Positions 1 to 11,440 of a DNA stretch of 64,000 nt are shown piece after piece. Under the pieces are notes generated by a model. The model searched no databases, was not told the origin of the DNA, and saw only the letters and a list, made by a program, of their open reading frames with translations. The stretch comes from Parelaphostrongylus tenuis. Taxonomy: Eukaryota > Nematoda > Chromadorea > Rhabditida > Metastrongylidae. How positions within the stretch are numbered: the stretch's first letter is position 1; the number at the start of each line of letters is the position of its first letter. A program made the position numbers and the translations under genes. Location of the stretch: positions 248,001 through 312,000 of the forward strand of contig JAHQIW010003636.1 of the NCBI GenBank assembly GCA_019055375.1, written 5' to 3'.

Positions 1-25
1 TCTAACCACTAAGCCACATGCGCTG
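1..25 (-). repeat. tRNA-derived SINE, 5' end only, cut by window edge
   Basis: Read on the minus strand this is the 5' end of the SINE family described at 33838-34112: the A-box segment GTGGCTTAGTGGTTAGA preceded by GCGCAT. It matches the start of the copy at 41768. The B box and body would lie to the left of the window. Confidence 0.6.
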
Positions 26-700
26 TTATAAAGATTCTATGAAAATAAAACGCACTATTGCATTTTTCGGGACTGAACTGTGAGATAATTGTTAAAACTT
101 AGAAAGGCATCATCTTTCGATTAATTTTTAAATTTGTTTATTCATCAATGCCACGCTATTAAGCATGTTGCATCAAACGCACTGCTTCATTCATTTGATT
201 TTTTGTCTCGTAATTGCCACTGTCCTTCGCTTAAAAGTCCAGTTTTCAACTTTTCGCAATCTTATTTTCTTGATGGATTGTGATAAACTGGGTGCTGATT
301 AGGTGACTTTTCTTGTCATAGTGATGGTTGTCAAATGAAGCGTTCTAAGTTATATATGACACATAGTGGCAGACCCTCAATTCTCAAAAGTAACTTTTTG
401 CAGAGATGCTCGATAGAAACCTACCAACTGCGCAAGAATGGGAATTTTGCCTGTCTTGGGGCTCGATTTAACCAGCAGCTATACATTACTCTTTATGTTT
501 TATCGCCACGATATTTGTACACCTTTCATGAACATTCTCATATACTAGATCTATTACGATGAGTGCAGCAAGAATCTCGGATAAGTGATGGCAGAGCAGA
601 AGCGCCTACAGTGTAATGTGTAGTGCACGCACTCCCGAAAGGGGTGAAATGCTGGTTCGATTACCGTCTGACGTTCAAATTTTCGCATATCATTTAACGT
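26..700. other. no gene seen
   Basis: One 75-codon ORF (335-562) has no recognisable domain or splice context. I see no repeat family that recurs elsewhere in the window. Confidence 0.5.
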
Positions 701-1064
701 TATTGGATATATATTATATGATATATATTATATATTATATATATTATGCATTATGTATTATATAATTATATATATAATATTATAATATTATATATAATAT
801 TATAATATTAAGCTTTTAGAGCTTTTATATAATATTATGTATTATATATATATTGAATATATATATATATATATACATTAATATTACGTTATTATACGTT
901 ATACGTTATTACGTTTTACTACCACGTTATTGGATATATATATGATATATATATTCTATATTATATATATCATATAATTATATATTATATATATTATATA
1001 TAGAATATATATATATATATCAATATTACGTTATTACGTTATTATACGTTATTACGTTTCCTTA

Positions 1065-1109
<45 letters not shown>

Positions 1110-1110
1110 T
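701..1110. repeat. AT-rich low-complexity block
   Basis: About 400 bp made almost entirely of TA, TATA and TAATAT runs, with recurring spacers of the type ATTACGTTATTATACGTTATTACGTT that repeat three times. It ends in a pure (TA)n run at 1074-1106. This is a degenerate microsatellite; the ACGTTATT spacer suggests a higher-order tandem unit. Confidence 0.85.
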
Positions 1111-2479
1111 TAAATAAAGAGAATTTTGATTCTCGTTTGTTCACACAGACCTTTTCGCTTCAAATGTGCAACCAGGACGCAGTGATATCTGCTGGACAAC
1201 GAATGAATTTTCACTTACGTGATTCGAAACTTATTGCACTTGCAAATAACGCAGGTAGTGCTGATAAAACATTTTATTTGACTCTCGAAAACACTCATAA
1301 CTACAATAATGGTGTCGTTAACGGAATCGTTTTTCTACTTAGACGATGGAACGTTAAACGCATTCATAATCGGAATAATCAGTCGAGTTGATGACGGCTG
1401 AATTGCAGATAGTGGAGTATGGGTACGGAGGTCTACAAAAAAAAATGCTACAGGCAAGAGCAGACATTACAAATTTTAGAGAAGAAATATTCAGAACTCA
1501 CGTAGTGGCAGACTTCTTCAATGAACATTTTTGGCCAATGGAGCAATTATTCGCTGTTTCGCACTGATGCCGTCTTTTGATCATAAGTAGTGTGTAGCTG
1601 AAAGACAACTAATATGGTGAAACCGTTCGCTCAAGACACCTTCGAGATGTTTTCATTTGTTTGAGAGTTGTTCAATAGAAAGCATTAAATTTCTTGAAGA
1701 ACTCTTACGGTCCAAGGAAGTTTTTCGTGTAATTCTTGATATAATCACAACGATATTGCATGTCACTACTGCTGCTCCAGAGGATTAGGCCATCAACGCC
1801 AACATCGGATGATTGCTTGATGGTACTACATGAATCCGACTGGAACCAAAGGAGGAATTTTGAAAAGCTATAAGTGTTTTCCAAGTAGCCTCATTACTTC
1901 AAAGACTTTTCATTGATGTTCTCTACACTAAAGACTCTTTATTGTCTAGAAAAACCTCTTTCAAACCTGAAAATGGTGCACAAAATAGAAGAAATGTTTG
2001 AAAACAAACACTGTTGTAAAACGAGTCGTTCTCTTTAACAGGGTCGTACTCGAATTTGGAGTATGGGAAGATGGATAATTGCGGCTTGTACTTATGGGCC
2101 ACTCGAAGAGATTCCGTAAGAATCGCCTGACACTTAAAACGATAGTGCGATAAAATTGTACTTTTGATAGTAATGCTTGAGAAGACGCAAGCTCTAGCAT
2201 GCTATTAAGTGGTTATTTTTATTGATATATCTATAGCTGAATAGTCACCCGATGACTTATTTCCACCTGTGTCATCAGTATCCCCTTTATTCGCCTAGTG
2301 ACGCAGGCGGACACCAGTAAATCAACTTGCGATTTGACCTCTTTAAGTGAAAGAGCACCCCAATGGGTGTTACCCGCTTCAGGGATTTAGCACCATGTCT
2401 TCTTTCTAGGGATTAGTAAATGACTCTTAACACGGCTAAGTTGCTTCCTCGCTGAATGTTTGAAATGTGAAAGAATTAC
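1111..2479. other. no gene seen; one 84-codon ORF
   Basis: The ORF at 1137-1391 (+) is the only one of note. Its composition is protein-like but it matches no family I recognise and has no clear splice sites. The rest holds nothing I can support. Confidence 0.4.
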
Positions 2480-2745
2480 CTTTTATGGACTTTTTTCTAA
2501 AACCTCGTTTTTGAAATTCGATATAATCTGGAAGACTTTTTCAGCTTTTTCGTGGTTATTATGTCAGTGGCTTGAACAATCTCGCTCTCCTCATCAAAGC
2601 CACACGCCCAACTCTACGTAGTAGGGAAGAGAAACACAGAAGGCTAAGGTCTCTCCTCTACCATGTAAGGTTAGCTAGTGAGGCGTGTGGCTCCGATGTG
2701 GCGGGTGAGAGTGCCGAAATGTATGTAAGCCACTGAGACAGTAAA
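2480..2745. repeat. dispersed repeat with inverted arms (family Q)
   Basis: The left arm (about 2570-2625, GTCAGTGGCTT ... AAAGCCACACGCC) recurs inverted at about 2680-2740 (GGCGTGTGGCT ... AAGCCACTGAGAC). A second, related copy lies at 27960-28330, sharing the CCTCGTTT, ATCTCGCTC and CACACGCC-type blocks. No coding capacity is seen. It is probably a non-autonomous foldback element. Confidence 0.55.
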
Positions 2746-3915
2746 CCTCGAAAAGTTAAGAAGTCATTCAGAGTATGTCGAGAGATTCATTGACAGATTA
2801 TGTTCAACGAACACACACTATGTGTCAGCATCACATAGCTCTTAAGAACATATTGTGTAGAACGACGTAAAAGATTCCACGTTCTAGATAAAAAGCGGAA
2901 CTTCCGATTTCCCCTTTGCACAAAACGTATAACATCCAGAATCGCTGTTTCGAAAGAGTGTTTGTTAATGTGAATATTTCTCCATCTTGTTCTTACGGAA
3001 AAGCCAGGTTTCCGACACATACGTAAAAGTGGAAAATTTTTTTCCGCTTTGAGGTGGACGCGGAGGTGCGTGTTAATAGATCTCCTGCAAATCCTCAATA
3101 CCTTGAATGATTTTAAATTCCCCCATTTCCATTTGCTCACTCTTTGGTGAAGTCATTCACCTTGGTCCCGTTCAAGATTATATGAATGGAGCTTTTCCAA
3201 GACATTCTCCCGTTCAATTTGAAGATGCAACAGAGGTTATCAAAATTGGCCAACTATCGCAACTAATCAACGAAAAGTTCGTATTTGAATACTGTCATGA
3301 GCTAATTGGATTAGCCAGCCACTTGTGGTCGACATACACCTATCCTTTCTCATCTGGACTTACTTGAACTTTTAGCTCAAGCGGTCATATAGTTTCCCAT
3401 GAACTTACTACAAACTATCTCATTGCTTTCCCATGAACCCTCCTTTGACACAATAGCATTACTTTCGAATGAATTTTTACTACAAGTCGTTTTATCACTT
3501 TCGCATCGTATTGTGCACTTGTAGCTTTTTGAGCTCTATCTATTCTTTCTCATGCGCGCTAATCATGTGTGTTCACCCTTCAGTACAACTTTATCCGGTA
3601 GAACCTTCGTCATCGTTCCGTATATAAGCCTTACGGCACTATACACCTTAGGTACTTCCATAGTTCCAATGTTTCAGTTATCCATCCAACCTCTCGTACC
3701 TTTCCACTCAATTACTCATCATCAGATTGCTATTGTATTGCTATAAATGCTATAAACAGTTATAACCTTAGCACGAGTTGTTCACTGCGCTTATGTGAAA
3801 AGACACGCGTGGCAAACTAGTACAAAGTCGAGGATTTTACTTCAAGTTAGTAAGTATTGTGTGATATCGTTTTCTAAGGATTTCCGCCTCTTGAAATCGC
3901 GATAAACGAGTTTCT
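2746..3915. other. no recognised gene
   Basis: Two ORFs overlap on opposite strands: 2787-3140 (-), 117 codons, and 3107-3367 (+), 86 codons. The second has protein-like composition, but I recognise no domain in either. They cannot both be real in full. Confidence 0.4.
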
Positions 3916-3916
3916 G

Positions 3917-4675
3917 CTAACTTGTATGAGAAACATTGAAGAAACAATCGGTTGCCAATTCGCAAGCACTTATCGACGGTTCATTCTCCAAGGCAGCAAT
4001 CACATCTTCGTTGTTCAACTTTTTTGGACGTCCTGAACAAGGCTTGTCTTCGAGGTTATGATCTCCGGTATTAGGGCGCTGAAACCAGCGCCCAATAGCA
4101 GAGTTGCTTGTTTGCCTTCCCTTCGACTTCGTTGATTTCATCGACTCCAGCTCTCGTGAAAGACCCTTTTGCCCACTATTGACGCAATAAAACGCGAACT
4201 TCAATTGTATCGTTGAACATGGCGGATGTTTGTGAAAAGTGAACATAGAAACGAATAATATCCAGGTTTTTAGCGGAGAAATCCCACAGAAGGAACTGGA
4301 ATATTCCTATGATTTACATGTGATGACGCAGTGGGTAGAGGTGCTTTGCGTCGCACAAAAGGTCGCTAGTTCGGTCTCGCGCTCATGGCTCGACAAATCA
4401 ACCTTTCGTCCGGGTTCGGTGAATTGGCGACCGGACTGGTCGCAGATTTCTGTGGGAGGATAAGCAGCATTGACTTGATACACAGTGACCACTGTAGAGG
4501 TCAGATATGCATTCAGTCACCTCGAAAAAAGTTAAAATTAAAAGACACATGCATGGTGCATCTTTCAGGGTTTTATCAACGATCAACGTCGAGAGCTTTG
4601 TCCTCTTAGCTCTATGCATAGGAAATGTGCCAGTTAAAGTGCCCCAGAACTTTCTTTCCTACCGTAGTATATTTT
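3917..4675 (-). mobile_element. mariner-family transposon relic, N-terminal part
   Basis: The minus ORF 3917-4246 (109 codons) encodes the DNA-binding end of a mariner transposase. A paired-type HTH stretch is followed by a linker with LEDKPCSGRPKK, the family's usual LEDKPRSGRP motif, then the second HTH region (NNEDVIAALE ... ELATDCFFNVSHT). The DD34D catalytic domain is missing after about residue 105. A likely 5' terminal repeat lies at 4649-4672 (CCAGAACTTTCTTTCCTACC on the plus strand), nearly the same as the end of the element at 19857-19886. A SINE (4315-4612) sits between this repeat and the ORF. No right-hand terminal repeat was found. The family assignment is firm; the exact boundaries are not. 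Confidence 0.8.
4315..4612 (+). repeat. tRNA-derived SINE inserted in mariner
   Basis: Same family as 33838-34112. A-box region at 4317-4340 (GTGGGTAGAGG), B box at 4368-4378 (AGTTCGGTCTC), then the shared body (GGATAAGCAGCATTGACT, CAGATATGCATTCAGTCACC) and tail ending near GAGCTTTGTCC. It splits the 5' untranslated part of the mariner relic from its terminal repeat, so it is the younger insertion. I could not identify target-site duplications with confidence. Confidence 0.75.
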
Positions 4676-4804
4676 TCAATTGAGAGCAAATCAGAAACAA
4701 CTCCGTTTCTCATTAACATTTCTTTGTAACATTTGGAGGCTAACTGATTTTTCTAAGAAGGTTGTCGAAGTCGGCTAGTGGTCACTTCTCCCGGCTGAAT
4801 GATA

Positions 4805-5760
4805 ATATTTTGGTTGCAAAATTTCTACATGACTAATAAAACGTTTTATCAAAGGGAAAAACTTTTCTTAATTCGATAAGACTGAGAAAACTGTATTCTG
4901 TACTCCCACAATGGTCGGATATTGGAGCACGAATGACTATAATGTTGGCTGTGTGAAAGCTGTTGTTGCAGGTATCGTAATTACAGAAATGAAATCCATG
5001 AAGATGATGATGAAGTAGGGTTAGCGCTAACGGTTCACCAGTTAATTTGCCATGCACACATTTAATGGCAATTTGCTGCACCCGAATGGATAGAAAACGT
5101 GATCATCTTAGAACAATAACGGATCCAACGACCACTTATAAACGTCTTGCAGCAAATAATATTCACTTACTATTCCACACAACACACCTGAACGTATGGG
5201 GAACGTCTTTCGGGCAGATCCCAATCTCCTAGGTAAATTGATGGAAACAGAACGTCAGTTTCATTATAGATGTATTCCATTCTAAACGATAAACACTCAT
5301 CACTTTACCTAGTTTTGTTTTAGGCTGTCAACCGACATGACACGCTCGAATCGATGCTACTTTCAACTTGGCACATTTTTGGCTGGAGTAGAAGCTTCGA
5401 GTGCGCAGCACAGCTCTTTAAAAAAAATAACAAGACGTTCCCGAACAATAGCGGCGGAAACTGCGAGTACTCGCGTTACACTTATAAGCACGCGTTGATT
5501 TTGCCAGTTAGTTTGAGGAAAATATGGAAAATCTCACTTGTCGTTAAAGTTTTGGTATTTTTGGGAACAATTATGGCTACCATTGTTGCCGGCATCGTAA
5601 TTACAGAAAGGAAATCCATAAAGACCCCAACTTGCATTTGGTCGCTCCTGTTTGGCTGTTCGCAGTGTTTGAACGATGAATTCCCTACAAGTAGATTCAT
5701 GAGATTTGAATTCCAGTTAGGCTGATGTTCTTTGATAGGTAAACTTACGGTTCTCAACAC
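4805..5760. repeat. short duplicated segment, two copies
   Basis: About 50 bp around 4960-5010 and 5580-5630 share the block ATCGTAATTACAGAAA.GAAATCCAT.AAGA preceded by a GTTGTTGC.GG stretch. The flanking similarity is weak. ORFs run across both on either strand, but I recognise no protein. Confidence 0.35.
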
Positions 5761-6005
5761 AATAATATGCACAATGCTAGATGTGTGAAAATATTTTACC
5801 TTCTCCTAACACTGGAAAGACCAAATTGTGTGCAGTTAGGTTTGCCGAGTACTTCCATAACTCTGCCCAAGTCAGAACATCACATTTATTCTTAGGAAAA
5901 GAAGTAATAGTTTATATTCAAGTGTTTTTTTGAGACCTCGCTCATAACAATATAATTTGTTGATAAATTTTGAGTATTTCACCACTCTGCTGTGGCACTT
6001 CTCAA

Positions 6006-6048
6006 GTGCTAGACAAGTGTTTAGGCCTTTCAGCCTCATCAGTAGCAC
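6006..6048 (-). ncRNA. hammerhead ribozyme motif, one core change
   Basis: Minus strand. Stem I is GTGCTA/TAGCAC, a perfect 6 bp. The core CTGATGA is intact. Stem II is GGCT-GAAA-GGCC with a GNRA-type loop. The self-complementary stem III ACACTTGT is followed by C at the cleavage position (GUC). The only core defect is TAAAC where GAAAC is expected (G12 changed to U), which should strongly reduce activity. Confidence 0.7.
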
Positions 6049-6349
6049 CGTGCCTTTCGTTTTCGCCAATCCCTTGCAAGCGGATATACCCCTACACATG
6101 AAGGAATCGACAACAAAGAGTTACACTACTCTCTCAAGGTGGAAATATCATTTCACATTGCAGAGAACATATTATTATTTGTGTAGTTACAAGGTCACCC
6201 GATATTGCAGTGATTAGCAGTCGATTCTCATGGGTGGTAAATTTGTTATCACCCTTATATTCAACTGTTTTTGAGACGTCGCTCACAACAATATAATTTG
6301 ATACCTTATTTCGAGCCTTTCCGCTATCGCGAAGAAACTTTGAATGCTT

Positions 6350-6386
6350 TGCTGGACAAAGACTTTCCACTAAACTATCAGTAATC
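6350..6386 (-). ncRNA. decayed hammerhead motif
   Basis: It occupies the position, one period away, that matches the 6006 motif. CTGATAG stands in place of CTGATGA and GTC-CAGC at the cleavage end; GAAAC is lost. It is called by position and partial identity only. Confidence 0.4.
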
Positions 6387-6489
6387 ATTCGAAAAGTTTA
6401 ATTTTGAAGAGTTCAGGAATTTATTATTTTCTTTTTGGAGGAACTTTTGACAGCGGTGTAGGCTTCAGGATAAACTGGTGTTTTAGACG

Positions 6490-6930
6490 AATCACGTACC
6501 ATCGCGCGTATTTTTGTAATTAATTTAGAAATTGTTCCTCCGTTCCGCAGAGATTTCTAAGTTTGTTACATTGAAATTGTAGAAGAAACTAAGTTCTACA
6601 GTTTTAGTCCTTTGACTTTTTGTTTTCATGACATATCGCCAAATAAACTCGCTACTAAGCCTAAACCCAAGCTTAGCAGCTCAACTAGAAACAAGAAAAG
6701 TATATGAACGCGTAAAGAAAATCTTCACGCATCAGTGTCACATGTTATATATAGATTTTTTGTTAATGCCAAGAAAAATTCAAAATTGAACAACAAAAGC
6801 CGTGTTTCACATGAACAAAATTTTGTTTCGAGTTCTACAGCGCTCTGAGAAAGCTGTTCTGAAAAAAGTCTATTCTGAATTGTCCGAGATTTGAGCTATC
6901 GATTGATTGATTGCTGACAAACTAGTGAAA
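6490..6930. repeat. AT-rich dispersed repeat (family U)
   Basis: Shares order and short blocks (AATAAACTCGCT, ACAGCGCTCTGAGAAAGC, GAGATTTGAGCTATCGA) with 9160-9550, and more weakly with 57480-57980. No coding potential. Boundaries are approximate. Confidence 0.4.
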
Positions 6931-8267
6931 GTGTTTGTCCAGCAAAAATTATTCCTCAAAAAAACCCCGCCCGATAACTGTATGAACTCAAAAAAACTTA
7001 TATTTGATGTAAATTTACATCTTTGCTCATAAGCTTTTTTTGATTCTAAAAGACCAACTCCACTGAGTTACGTGAGTCCAAAATGTTTCTATCACAGACC
7101 AAATTTCAAGATTTTAAGAATATATCTGATGCGGCACACAATTCAGCGTCATGTTTTTGATTCCAATGTGAGGATGTCGATATCTAACTCAAAATCTTCA
7201 TCGTTATGTCTCCATGTTGTGCGATCCTAATGGAGTATTGTGTTTATTTCCGAGTTTATCGTTTGAGTGTTCTTATGCAAGATTATGTCACTAAAATACG
7301 CAGTCGTTACCCCTTTTGCAATTGTTTTCGTCATCGCAAACTATACAAGAAAGGCGCACAGTGATCGAACTCAATACATTCACGATTTCTATCATAAAGG
7401 GCAAATTACGTAAATTTTGTCCTCTGGATAGACAGCTATCTATAAGAATGGCTACGCCCTATCAGACGACACGATGCTTGTGAAAAGTGTCAGACAATTA
7501 TATAATCTCTGCCATACTGCTGTTTTTGGACAATTTAATTTGAACGTTCATGAGTGGAATTTAGTTTTTACCCGGTCATCCTCAGTGATAATCATACACT
7601 GCGACAGTTTCTCCCGCAACTCGAAAGAGTTTGATCCTCTTTCTCTCGCGGGCAGAACAACAAACTGTAAGTGCGCGCAAAAAAAAACGTTCAACATCTC
7701 AAGGAATCTCCATCTAAATGGATTAAAATTAGCTTAAAAATTTTATATAGAAATACCTTGAACTAACTGCTATAAATTACTAAGCTAATTGAAAAATTAC
7801 ATGTTGTTGTAAACAAGCAAATATTGTATCAAGAACCTGCTGACTGCTCATTAAGAAAATTCATGTAATGTTTGGTGGAGAGCGTAATCTAAGTCGATTT
7901 TGTGAGCTGAGTCTGTAGAATAGTTAGGAATTCTTCAGAGGAGTGTTAGGACATGGGACATCTTTTTATCAGAAAAATGTCTAAAAAGAAAAAAGCTATA
8001 ATTTACTTTGCGGCAGCGTTGAATTCGACTTCGGCTTGTCGTTGCACTTCCGTATCATTTAGTGCTGGATTATTTTTTCGAACCCGATCAATTGATGCAT
8101 TTATGCAGACCTAAAATTTAAGAGCAAATTTGTTGCTTATAACGACTCGTTTTTTATATAAAGAGAAAGTTGAAGCTGAAGAAGGACTGAAGTGAAAGCG
8201 ACGGTTGACACGCTTCTTTCAATCATCACTTGACGTCACCAGGATTGTGCACATCACGTCTTCACAT
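6931..8267. other. no gene seen
   Basis: AT-rich sequence without a recurring repeat that I can identify. An 87-codon ORF at 7474-7737 (+) shows no family features. Confidence 0.45.
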
Positions 8268-8573
8268 TCAGTTACTCAGTAGTACATTGATGAGTTTTTT
8301 GATTTCGTACGGCCCGTCATCACATTTCAATGTGCAAAACTCTGGCTTAGAATTCGCTTTTTCGTGCTCATTGTTCCAGAGGACTTCAAGCACTTCGCTC
8401 TTTGTTGGCCGCTCTTTCAAAAATCTGTAAACTTCATGAACGTCGAAAAACATTGGTCGGGCAAATTTTGCAATTTCGAAGGAAGATGAGTTAAGACGTT
8501 TCAGATGGCGGTCGTCAAGTGATTGGAGAGTGCCGGGAGAGTGTTGCGCCATCACCTTGCTTCCTGGTAGCAT
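8268..8573 (-). CDS. hypothetical ORF, 101 codons
   Basis: This minus-strand ORF has unusually protein-like composition for this window: charged and amphipathic, with segments such as LDDRHLKRLNSSSFEIAKFA and HEVYRFLKERPTKSEVLEVL. A stop codon lies a few codons upstream of the first ATG and the ORF ends with its own TGA, so it could be a single-exon small gene or a last exon. I do not recognise the family and see no signal peptide or membrane segment. It may equally be a remnant of a transposon protein. Confidence 0.3.
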   Translation of the reverse strand: MLPGSKVMAQHSPGTLQSLDDRHLKRLNSSSFEIAKFARPMFFDVHEVYRFLKERPTKSEVLEVLWNNEHEKANSKPEFCTLKCDDGPYEIKKLINVLLSN

Positions 8574-9155
8574 ACACCATTAGCCACAGGCACTGCTCTC
8601 CCACATTGATGAATAGAAGCGCTTAAACTGTATGAGTTGCCTCCAATTTCTTAGCAAGTCACTGCATAAAGTAAATATTTAACTCACCACAAGTGGAACC
8701 GAATTCACAGCACTTTTCCCAAGGTAGATACAAGGCCGAACTATGGCTTTATGCAGGTTATCACTAGCAATGCATGTTCTCATCGTAAAAAATAGATGGC
8801 TTCCCCGATGTCGCATTGCCACGTAAAGCGGTGGAATTGAATTTTTGGCAAATAGCGCAATAGAGGTGATTTAGCATTTCCAATAGGATATTTTAGGTCT
8901 TCCCATAGTTCTTGGCACCACAGCAGTAAACAGCAAATTTAATAATGCACATGAATAATCACTGGTAGTCATTCGATATCCCTAATATCTACAATTTCTA
9001 TGTTCTCTATATTAAGTTTATGCCTCTCGAAACGGTCAATATAGAGAGCTGTTAGAGCCAAAAGTAGCTAGCACGTTGCTTCAACTTTATAGCGGTTTAT
9101 CTGGCAGTGTATAGGAAAAAATGTACATAGAGAACGATAGAGCAAAGTCTTCTCT
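8574..9155. other. no gene seen
   Basis: No ORF of note and no recurring repeat recognised. Confidence 0.45.
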
Positions 9156-9159
9156 GCAG

Positions 9160-9550
9160 TTATCATGCAAGAAAACTCAGAAATTTATGCGGAAATAGGG
9201 CAGATTTTTGGATAAGTGACGCTGTGCTTAAGGATTTAAGATACCGCCTCGAAAAAGCGCGTTTTTTCGGGAGCCATGCGATTTTTTGTGCTTATTTGGG
9301 AAATTTTCCCTTCCTAAAAAAAATTCCAAGTTTCTTGTGTAAGAATTGTAGAGGAGACTTTGTTCTATCGTTCTTTAGATATAAAATTTTTTTATTCCAC
9401 ATTTCCAAATAAACCCGCTTTGAAGTTCAAGCGACAAGATAACTACTTCAAACGCGAAACATGATTTTCTTTTTGCTTCAATGGCGCTCTATATAGATCA
9501 CTTCAAAACCAGTCTTGAAATCAAAATTTTCGAGATAGGAGCTATCAAAT
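9160..9550. repeat. AT-rich dispersed repeat (family U)
   Basis: Second copy of the type at 6490-6930: TTCCAAATAAACCCGCTTTGAAG, CAATGGCGCTCTATATAGATC and GAGATAGGAGCTATCAAATGA occur in the same order. Non-coding. Confidence 0.4.
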
Positions 9551-10849
9551 GACTACCAGAAATCTATGTATAACATTAAATTTGGTGTTTATTGCTCTAG
9601 TGCCAAAACTTATAGGACGACCTAATACTTTAGAGAATATCGTCACCACGATCTGGCGCCGCACGCCGGTGGCTTGGAACTTTTTAATTTGGATTTCTTA
9701 CAAGAGGAAAAAATATCCCACCTGGCTAGAGACGATCTTTCTCCATTTTTGATTACATCGGTCACGTATCGGTGTTGCAAATGTTTACCTGCTCACTAGT
9801 TTACAAAACTTTGTTTTGCAACAAACGGTTCAAAAAATTTTGTAGTCGTCTAATTCGCTAATATTGGTTGTTTTCATAGAAACCAACAGACACCAACCTC
9901 CTTGCTGTTTTTTTCGTGTTGTTCAAAAAGTGGACGCCATTCTTCAATATCTATAACGGCGAGGCCACTAAAATTTTTATTCGGTATCAACTTCGTTGTT
10001 TTTCTTGACTTCCTCAAGATGAGCTGTCAAAGAGCAATTCTGAAAATCTTTTCCGTTAGTAACAAATCAGCATGAAAAGGCAGAAAAGGAAGGACAGGAA
10101 ATCAGACAGAAAAAGTGGAGAATTGGCAAAAATTAGAAGAATCGCATTACATTCCAGTGTGGTGATACCTGAGGCAAACCGCCGTTGACAGGCCAACTTT
10201 CGTTGTGTTTTTTGAAATATGGATACAGACCGAAATTATGTTCATAGAATACAACCACATTTTCTCCATTGAGAGAGTAGTCTGCAAGAGGAAATTTGTA
10301 AAAACGAATTTTCTTCAATCTATTCTTCCCGCGGACATCAACATATCTTTGTCATGTCAAGCATGTCGTTCCCCATAATTGAGCGTATGTTAACTCTTAC
10401 TTGCATTGGCTGTTATTCCATACGTCTCAAGGGAGAGGTTTACATTCTTCTTGATGCACTGATCTGTAGGAACATTCCAATAAACCTAAACGCATTTTTA
10501 TTTCAGTCTGAAGAAATTAATGCTGTGTCACTGAATTTTTCTAACCATTCATTTCTAATATGTTAATGAGTTGCAATCGATGAGTCACGATCTTGTTTGG
10601 CATTCGGCTTTATAGCTCATGAATTTCTAAACGTTTTCATGTGCTCTACTCCAAGTTTAAACATACCCAGAGGTTTCTTATGCCTTCGTTGTATTGTACT
10701 GATCTACACTTTTCAGATTTATAAGCACTTTAATGACTGAATTCCTTTTTTATTTTTTCCTTAATTTTTCTTTTTTATTTTGTTTTATTTTTACATATAT
10801 TTCAATCTTTATCCTAATGATTCGTGGTGTTGTACACTGGATTTAGAAT
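9551..10849. other. no gene seen
   Basis: Contains a T-rich tract at 10740-10800 and several short ORFs without features. A phrase at 9580-9610 (GGTGTTTATTGCTCTAGTGCC) recurs at about 61014-61035, so part of it is likely an old repeat. Confidence 0.4.
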
Positions 10850-10953
10850 ATTTTGTAGAGCTGGCTTATTATATGTTCAGTACAGACACCATTTCAGTTA
10901 TATTCTGACAACATATTTCAAGCCTTTCATGAGGTCTGTTATGACACATATAC

Positions 10954-10998
10954 TGTCGAAGACATGTGTTTCGACATTACAGCCTTGTCAGTTGAACA
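10954..10998 (-). ncRNA. hammerhead ribozyme motif, core mutated
   Basis: Minus strand: stem I TGTTCAA/TTCGACA (mostly paired), core CTGACAA (G8 lost; CTGACGA expected), stem II GGCTGTAATGTC, then GAAAC, stem III ACACATGT and C at the cleavage position. Confidence 0.55.
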
Positions 10999-11240
10999 GT
11001 GCCTTACGGTTCAGTCAGTTCCGCAGAGAGTTATCTCCTACATAGAAGAAGCGACGCTGAAATTTGCTGTTAGGTGATAAAGTCACCCAACGGACTGTCT
11101 TGTACAGTCGATTGCTCGTAGTTGGTGAAACGTATATTTCCATACCTTTCTTTTCGACAGTTTGTAAGACCTTCCTTGAAACAACGTAATCTGGTAACAT
11201 ATTTCGAGCCTTTCATGAGGTCTGTTATAATGCCTATAAA

Positions 11241-11281
11241 ATGCAAGACACTGTTTCGGCATTACAGCCACGTCAGAGGCG
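11241..11281 (-). ncRNA. hammerhead ribozyme motif, core mutated
   Basis: Minus strand: CTGACGT (last core A changed to U), stem II GGC-TGTAAT-GCC intact, GAAAC intact, cleavage GTC. The 3' strand of stem I (TTGCAT) is kept but the 5' strand has diverged. Confidence 0.5.
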
Positions 11282-11326
11282 AATGAGGAACATCTTCCGG
11301 CGTAACTGACTGAACCTACAGGTATC

Positions 11327-11368
11327 GTGCAACTGACGTGGCTGTATGCCGAAACACCTGTCTTGCAC
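11327..11368 (+). ncRNA. hammerhead ribozyme motif with perfect stem I
   Basis: Plus strand: stem I GTGCAA/TTGCAC (6 of 6 bp), core CTGACGT (A9 changed to U), stem II GGC-TGTAT-GCC, GAAAC intact, cleavage GTC. Stem I differs at several positions from GCCCGA/TCGGGC in the other subfamily yet still pairs fully. Confidence 0.65.
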
Positions 11369-11440
11369 TGTATAAGAGCCACATCAGATCTCATGAAATG
11401 CTTCAAATATGTCTTAAAATTACGTTGTTTTGAGCGAGGT

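Larger units (their letters stand above)
5880..6390 (-). repeat. retrozyme-like repeat, tandem copy, period about 343 bp
   Basis: Blocks at 5914 onward (ATATTCAA, then TTGAGACCTCGCTCATAACA) recur in the same orientation at 6257 onward (ATATTCAA, TTGAGACGTCGCTCACAACA), an offset of 343 bp. On the minus strand each copy is followed at the same distance by a hammerhead motif (6006-6048 and the decayed 6350-6386), so one complete unit of about 340 nt is bounded by two ribozymes. There is no convincing ORF. The layout is that expected of a retrozyme concatemer. Confidence 0.65.
10850..11440. repeat. retrozyme-like repeat, tandem plus inverted copy (period 288 bp)
   Basis: The block ACATATTTC.AGCCTTTCATG AGGTCTGTTAT begins at 10911 and again at 11199 in the same orientation (offset 288 bp). 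Each is followed at the same spacing by a minus-strand hammerhead (10954-10998, 11241-11281). An inverted partial copy then carries a plus-strand hammerhead (11327-11368) and ends in TCATGAAATGCTTCAAATATG. One unit of about 288 nt is therefore bounded by two ribozymes. A 107-codon minus ORF overlaps, but the family is non-coding elsewhere. Confidence 0.7.

Noticed and set aside
11083..11406. 107-codon minus ORF
   Set aside because: Lies wholly within retrozyme-like repeats whose other copies are not open in this frame.
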